Below are positions 59,051 to 64,000 of a stretch of DNA of 64,000 bases, one piece after another. Each line of letters opens with the position of its first letter. Within the stretch, counting starts at the first letter, position 1. Made by a program: the position numbers and the translations under genes. This stretch comes from Merluccius polli. Taxonomy: Eukaryota; Chordata; Actinopteri; Gadiformes; Merlucciidae. The notes under the pieces are model-generated. The model made no database searches. It saw only the letters and a list, made by a program, of their open reading frames with translations, and was not told the origin of the DNA. Location of the stretch: the NCBI GenBank assembly GCA_030340625.1, contig JAOPHQ010003981.1, positions 203,501 to 267,500 of the forward strand. Direction: 5' to 3'.

Positions 59051-60600
59051 TAGTGTAGGGTGTGTTGTGATTAGACAAGCTGGCAAGTGCAGGGAGTTCA
59101 CCAGTCACCCCGCACCATCTGTTATAGCAGTGCTGTTTACTGGCCTTAAAGACCACTTTTTATATTAACTTTACCAAAACAATTATATTTTTGTTATTTT
59201 TATTCAACATTATTACATTTTGTTGTTTCTATTATTTATTAATGCTTTTTGTGTTGTTGCTGTTGCTAGTATTAGCTATATGTAACAAATGATTATATTT
59301 ATTTATGTATTATTTTGTTTTGTTAATATTATTATATTTAATATTATTTTTTCACATGCTTTGGTTGCATTGGTTCAACATCACAAATTAAGCTGCTATT
59401 ATTATTGTAATTGAGAAAAAAACATGGTAATAAGTGTGCTTCAGCCCAAAACTCATGCAGTGCACAACATGGCTATCAACATAATCAGCAATACTTTCTT
59501 CCCCCCCCCCGTCCCCCGAGTACTCAGACTCCCTTATTGGCATAGATAGGGGACCCTTATTCTCACACAGGGCAACACTTTCTAAAAATAAAAGCACTCT
59601 CCATGGGTCCTTGAAGTCATTTTGGACAGAAGTGTGTCCTAAATAGCATTTAGCGCGGCGTATCGCCCCCCGATAATGCAGCATGAGCGCCACTCTGCTC
59701 CTGTAGATTCACTTTCATGTGTTCCCTGCAGGCCATCCGTCTGACCGGTGACTGCCATTTAGTGTCTATGGAGTCATAACTCCTTCCCAGAGTGACACTT
59801 AGCACTCCTAGTGGCTCGTAACCAGGGCCAGAGGTTAGGTGGCTGTTGGGGGGCCAATTCTCTCCCCCCCCCCCCTCCTCACACACACACACACACTTCA
59901 GTATGGATCTCTTTCTGTCTTTCCCCTGATCCTGTCTTTCCCGCTCTTTTTATCTCTCTATCTCTCAATCTCCTTCTCTTATTGTACTTTACTGTCTTTT
60001 CCTCCTGTCACCCCTTTTAATTCTTGCGTTCAACTTCATGTCACTTCATCATTTTTTATCTCCACCCCCTTTCCTTTACGACTATTTGATTAAACAAGTC
60101 TGGCCGCTCTCATACTCTGGCACCGGCCGCTCAAGGTTTTTGCTCTCAGTACTTGCAGAGGAAGCGAGGGGATCTTTATTTCGGGCCGAGACGACCGAAG
60201 GGGCTGAAATACCGTCTCCCCCAGGGAGTGCAGGGAGAGCAGGGGGAGGGGGGCGGTCTTCTGAAACGGAGTGTGTTTGTTCAGCAAGAGGACCGGAGGC
60301 TCTCTTGGCAGGAGGTAGCAGGCCTTCGCTCAGGCCAGGAATCTGTGCAGGTGTGGGAGGTTGTCTGTGGTTTGTACGACGAGGCATGGCAGGAGGACTG
60401 TATCGGTTTCAAGTGTAGGGATAGTATACAGAGAGTTTTTGTCAACGCTGCACACTCTCCATTCTGCTAGAATGGGTCGGATCAGCCAAGAGAAAGCCCT
60501 TTGTCTTGATCGATTGATCAATTGATTGATTGATTGATTGATTGTAGAGCGTTATGAACATAGTCATGTGACATGAATAAAAGCTTGTCCCATTGGCCTG
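59051..60600. other. Non-coding stretch
   Basis: T-rich low-complexity at 59150-59350; C run with CA at 59863-59896; GATT repeats at about 60503-60543. No gene recognised; open frames at 60038-60470 look like chance. Confidence 0.4.
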
Positions 60601-60626
60601 TGGAGGACACTTTGTGTACCTCTAGG

Positions 60627-60629
<3 letters not shown>

Positions 60630-60679
<50 letters not shown>
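60630..60679. repeat. (TA)n microsatellite
   Basis: About 50 bp of pure TA. Confidence 0.95.
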
Positions 60680-60682
<3 letters not shown>

Positions 60683-60739
60683 ATTGATTTTCAGCAAACA
60701 TAACATGCAGTGTTCATGAAGGACACTAACCCTCATCAA

Positions 60740-61365
60740 ATGTATGTATCATAAATCATACATGCATGGATACATGGATTTAAAACAAAAAGGAAAAAAT
60801 AATCAACAAAAAAAACTTAGAAACGAATAAATAATTGCGCCCCTCCGATGCATCTCTTTATATCTTTTTTTTTTTCTTTCTCGTTATTTGTTTGTGTATT
60901 TGTGCTCTCCCTCTACCAATATATTACCGTAGCCATCATTAAGCTAGATATTGAGTGTTTGTTCGCTGGGTCTACAGGGTCAGGAAGTTCTTTGTTTTTA
61001 TAACAGATGAAGCTTCTTGACAGCATCTGAGAAATAGTTTTCGGGAGGATGAAATTACATTTTCTTTAGCTATTTCCTTCACACTACTCTTCATCATGCT
61101 GTCATCTTCACTCCTCCTTTCTCTCTCTCTCTTTTACCTATTAAAACAGCTCTCTCTCGCCCTCTCTCTTCCTTTGCCACTCTTCCGCTCATGCTTGCAG
61201 TGAATACTGCTTCTGCACTGACAGTACAGCATTCTTAATTGGGCCTGCATGTCTCCTCTCCTCCTCTCCTCGTCCTCTCATCTCCCCCTCCTCTTCTGCT
61301 ATTTCCTCTCCCCCTCTTCTGTCAATTCCAGTGTGCTATTTACTCTACTAATTTCCTCCTAGCCC
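60740..61365. other. Non-coding, pyrimidine-rich
   Basis: T- and CT-rich sequence; nothing recognised. Confidence 0.45.

Positions 61366-61369
<4 letters not shown>

Positions 61370-61423
<54 letters not shown>
61370..61423 (+). repeat. (CT)n followed by short (CA)n
   Basis: About 42 bp of CT passing into CA. Confidence 0.95.
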
Positions 61424-61429
61424 TACTCA

Positions 61430-63240
61430 TCCTGTCTCTCTCTGGTTGGACAAATCGAGAGAGAGAGATATTTATATTTCACAGACCTCTCATGTTGTGC
61501 CTTTGATTCTCTCTACCTGCATATTGAATTAGGCATGGTTTGTTATGGCTCGTCTTATTTCAGCGCTCCAGGAAAGACTTGCAGCACCTCTGACGTGTTT
61601 GCATGGCGCTGTCAATCACAAAAACAAATGCACACAAAAAAAAGATGGTGTGGAGATTTTTTTCTGTAATGGTACTCATGAACCTCTTCAGGAGTTACAT
61701 GGGCAGCTTGTGTGTCCACCGAACGGTCGAGCGGGTGAGTGTTTGGCTAAACACGGAGCGCACTTTGAGCGGCTGCTGAGGGTAGCAAGGTGCCTACAGA
61801 TATGGTCTTCTGAGTGAGGTGTGGTTAGTGGTGGTAATTGTGTACCAAATCACCAAAACATAACATGCAAACATAAGAATACATTTGTATGAGCCTATGT
61901 TTTAATGTATAGGAAGGAACAACATATAAAATAGATTATTATTGGGCTCTATTATTTTTTTGTTGCATTTTTGAGACATTCTGTTGTGAGTTAGTGTATC
62001 ATTGTGAACCATGCTTAAAACAGTCATATCTTATTCTGGAGGACATTGGCCTGACATTTTTTAAATAAAATCTACATCTCCTGTTTTGTCTTTTTGTCAT
62101 GTATTTGATCTCTCACGGCTTTTTTTGCCCCCTTGTAATACGTTTCGGTTGGCATTTTAGATCATTTACAGGGCAATTTTATAAAGTGTTTGGAAATACG
62201 TTATTTTTTCTATGTTGCATTAAAAATGAAAAAAAGAAATCTGGACGTGGCCAACCCCAGTCATCCCAATTTCGACGGCAATTATATATTTTCTAGGACA
62301 AAATGCCCCCCGTCGCCGTTAATTTCTGTCCCTTTCGCGTAGAGTGTGCCTCGTTTGGCCTCCATTCTCTCTCCAATGAAATGTGGGTGTCACAGCAATA
62401 CAATAGCAATTATTACAAACAATACAAAGTGAAAAAGATACACGAGGAAATTTCACAAAATGTATATGTACAGAATGTCAGGGTATTGTGGGAAAGAAAA
62501 ACTGAAACTTGTAAAGACTTCCTTTCTAGGATAAGTAATCAGCATTTCGCCAAAAAACCTGAGGTATTCATTTATCCAAGAGCAACACATCTTGCGGGAC
62601 TTTAGGTTGTTATGTTCTCTCAAGCCCCTCCATATTGATTCTGAGCCGTCTACCCCAACGACACATACAAGAGGAACAGCTACTGTGCCAGTCTCCAAGC
62701 GTGTTTCATTAAAAACAGAGCATGTTTTTGCCCACTTCAATAATTTTCTCATCGAGTAAATCTCAATCCTGTTCCTCTCATCGCTGGGGATGGTCAGGGC
62801 TGTAAACGTTTTTGCTGGCTGGCTTAGCGTCATTTAGAGACATGAATCAGGAAGCTGACTTTTCACCCCGTCAGCTCTAGTAAAGATGAGGTTTTGAGAT
62901 TGGGTGACCAAGTCAAAGTGGGCGGGGCGTAACATTTCAACCATCAATAATATTGATAGGAAATTTCGGAGTACAGTCAGACATTGTACATAACATTACA
63001 GCTGCATAATATTGTTAGGGCATTATTGTATGCTTTTGGAAATAATATTGTGATGGGTCAATACATATCCCTTCCTCGTGTTGCGACATCGTAATATCCA
63101 TTATGATGTAAATACATTATGGAGGTAAAACCATGGTTAAGCGGCAGTTATTATAGCCAACAGGTTGAGGCCCATTAGTTTGTGAATAGATTTTACTGTG
63201 TGTGATATTACTTAAAGAGTAACCACTGAAACACTTTTTT
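61430..63240. other. Unique sequence, no gene recognised
   Basis: Open frames of 90-126 residues at 61545-61817, 62303-62605 and 62453-62833 have no recognisable domain and no supporting context. Confidence 0.35.
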
Positions 63241-63249
63241 GTATTCATA

Positions 63250-63830
63250 AATACTAAAGCTGTGTTACTGTACACCTATAAAAATCTGCCACATTTTCTG
63301 CATCAGAGCATAAATGAGGTGGGTGCCAAAGCCACACTCAACCACAAGCTGCCATTTTCTTGTGTATTTAAGGGGATGTAAAAACATGATGTCATCATAT
63401 TTTCTTATCTCGAGTGAATGCAACTCAGCGGTTTTCCCTCTAATACAAGCAATCATCTTTAAACTTAAAACTGACCCGTGTTTCCACTCAATGTTTTACT
63501 CCCTTTCCCACGGGTAATTATGGGAGATTTCCCTGGCCTGTTGGAGGCCTTTGGATTAGGGCTCGGCCGTCTGATCCATATAAAGGTGGGCGTGAGAAGA
63601 CTCATTGTGATGAAAAGCTACACAAATAAACCCACTAGGATTGTTTTGTTTAAAAAACGGTTTTGGGGATGTCACACGTGTTTCCATGTATAGCCACCGA
63701 CGCACAGCAGAACAAAGCTCTGTGAGGCAGAACAAAGAAATGCAGCGTGGCGCATTTTAAACCATTAGCCCAAAGGCAGTTGTGTTTTCCTCAATGTACG
63801 GCCACCGCAGCTCTCTGTGAAGTATAATAT
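63250..63830. other. Possible conserved non-coding segment
   Basis: Unique sequence with two SOX-like AGAACAAAG words (about 63710 and 63730), CATATAAAGG at about 63578 and GGGTAATTATGGGAG at about 63510. Suggestive only. Confidence 0.25.
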
Positions 63831-64000
63831 ATATCCCAACCATCACTATGAAAATAACGTATAATAATCGAGCTGTAGGTGATATGCCGAGTTGTAAAAC
63901 CATGATCCGTCTTTGCTGTCTCTCCCACATTTTTGGCCCAATTAGTCGCGTCTGACATTTGCAGCAATATTACTTTTTGTCAACTCAAAAATCTGGAACA

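Noticed and set aside
61545..62833. Open frames of 90-126 residues
   Set aside because: No motif, no supporting neighbours, and they overlap on opposite strands; consistent with chance.

Overview
The window looks like nuclear DNA from a teleost fish. Reasons: long (CA)n/(GT)n, (GA)n and (TA)n arrays; long G and C homopolymers; teleost-type transposon relics (L2-like LINE, gypsy of Gmr1-like domain order, hAT, Harbinger, TTAA-target MITEs); and no dense gene structure. I found no intact protein-coding gene, no convincing host exon, no tRNA or rRNA gene and no CRISPR array. Almost every long open frame is either a translated microsatellite or chance. The species cannot be fixed from sequence alone.

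Layout. 1-5.3 kb: a cut copy of a palindromic MITE, then a dead minus-strand gypsy retrotransposon (LTR, polypurine tract, RNase H, remnant RT, integrase), with an L2-like LINE 3' end and a truncated second LTR beyond it. 6.0-12.8 kb: a mosaic of segmental duplications (unit A twice, unit B three times) whose edges fall in microsatellites; the two A copies carry different TTAA-target MITEs at the same site. 12.8-15.4 kb: large imperfect inverted repeats. 15.5-22.8 kb: mostly unannotatable sequence with CA/GT/TA arrays. 22.8-23.8 kb: a cluster of TAGCCTG-ended foldback elements. 25.1-25.9 kb: a long purine-rich array. 26.4-29.2 kb: a hAT MITE and LINE remains. 31.5-42.1 kb: a transposon graveyard with a hAT transposase gene split by a second hAT that itself holds two MITEs, followed by a Harbinger transposase relic split by another hAT-type MITE and a transposase-like fragment. 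44-47.4 kb: further hAT-type MITEs. 48-64 kb: few transposons, one 1.09 kb minisatellite with a 39-bp unit, and several AT-rich, motif-rich stretches that could be conserved regulatory DNA.

How it fits together. The genes here are mobile-element genes in decay, not a working pathway. What the window records is history: the order of nested insertions can be read from 8-bp target duplications, and duplication by unequal exchange or conversion can be read from blocks that end at dinucleotide arrays. The 48-64 kb part may be intronic or intergenic DNA of a developmental locus, but that is inference from base composition and motif content only. I saw no evidence of a new biological system; the most interesting items are the Gmr1-like domain order, the nested hAT stack, the paralogous TTAA insertions and the 39-bp minisatellite.
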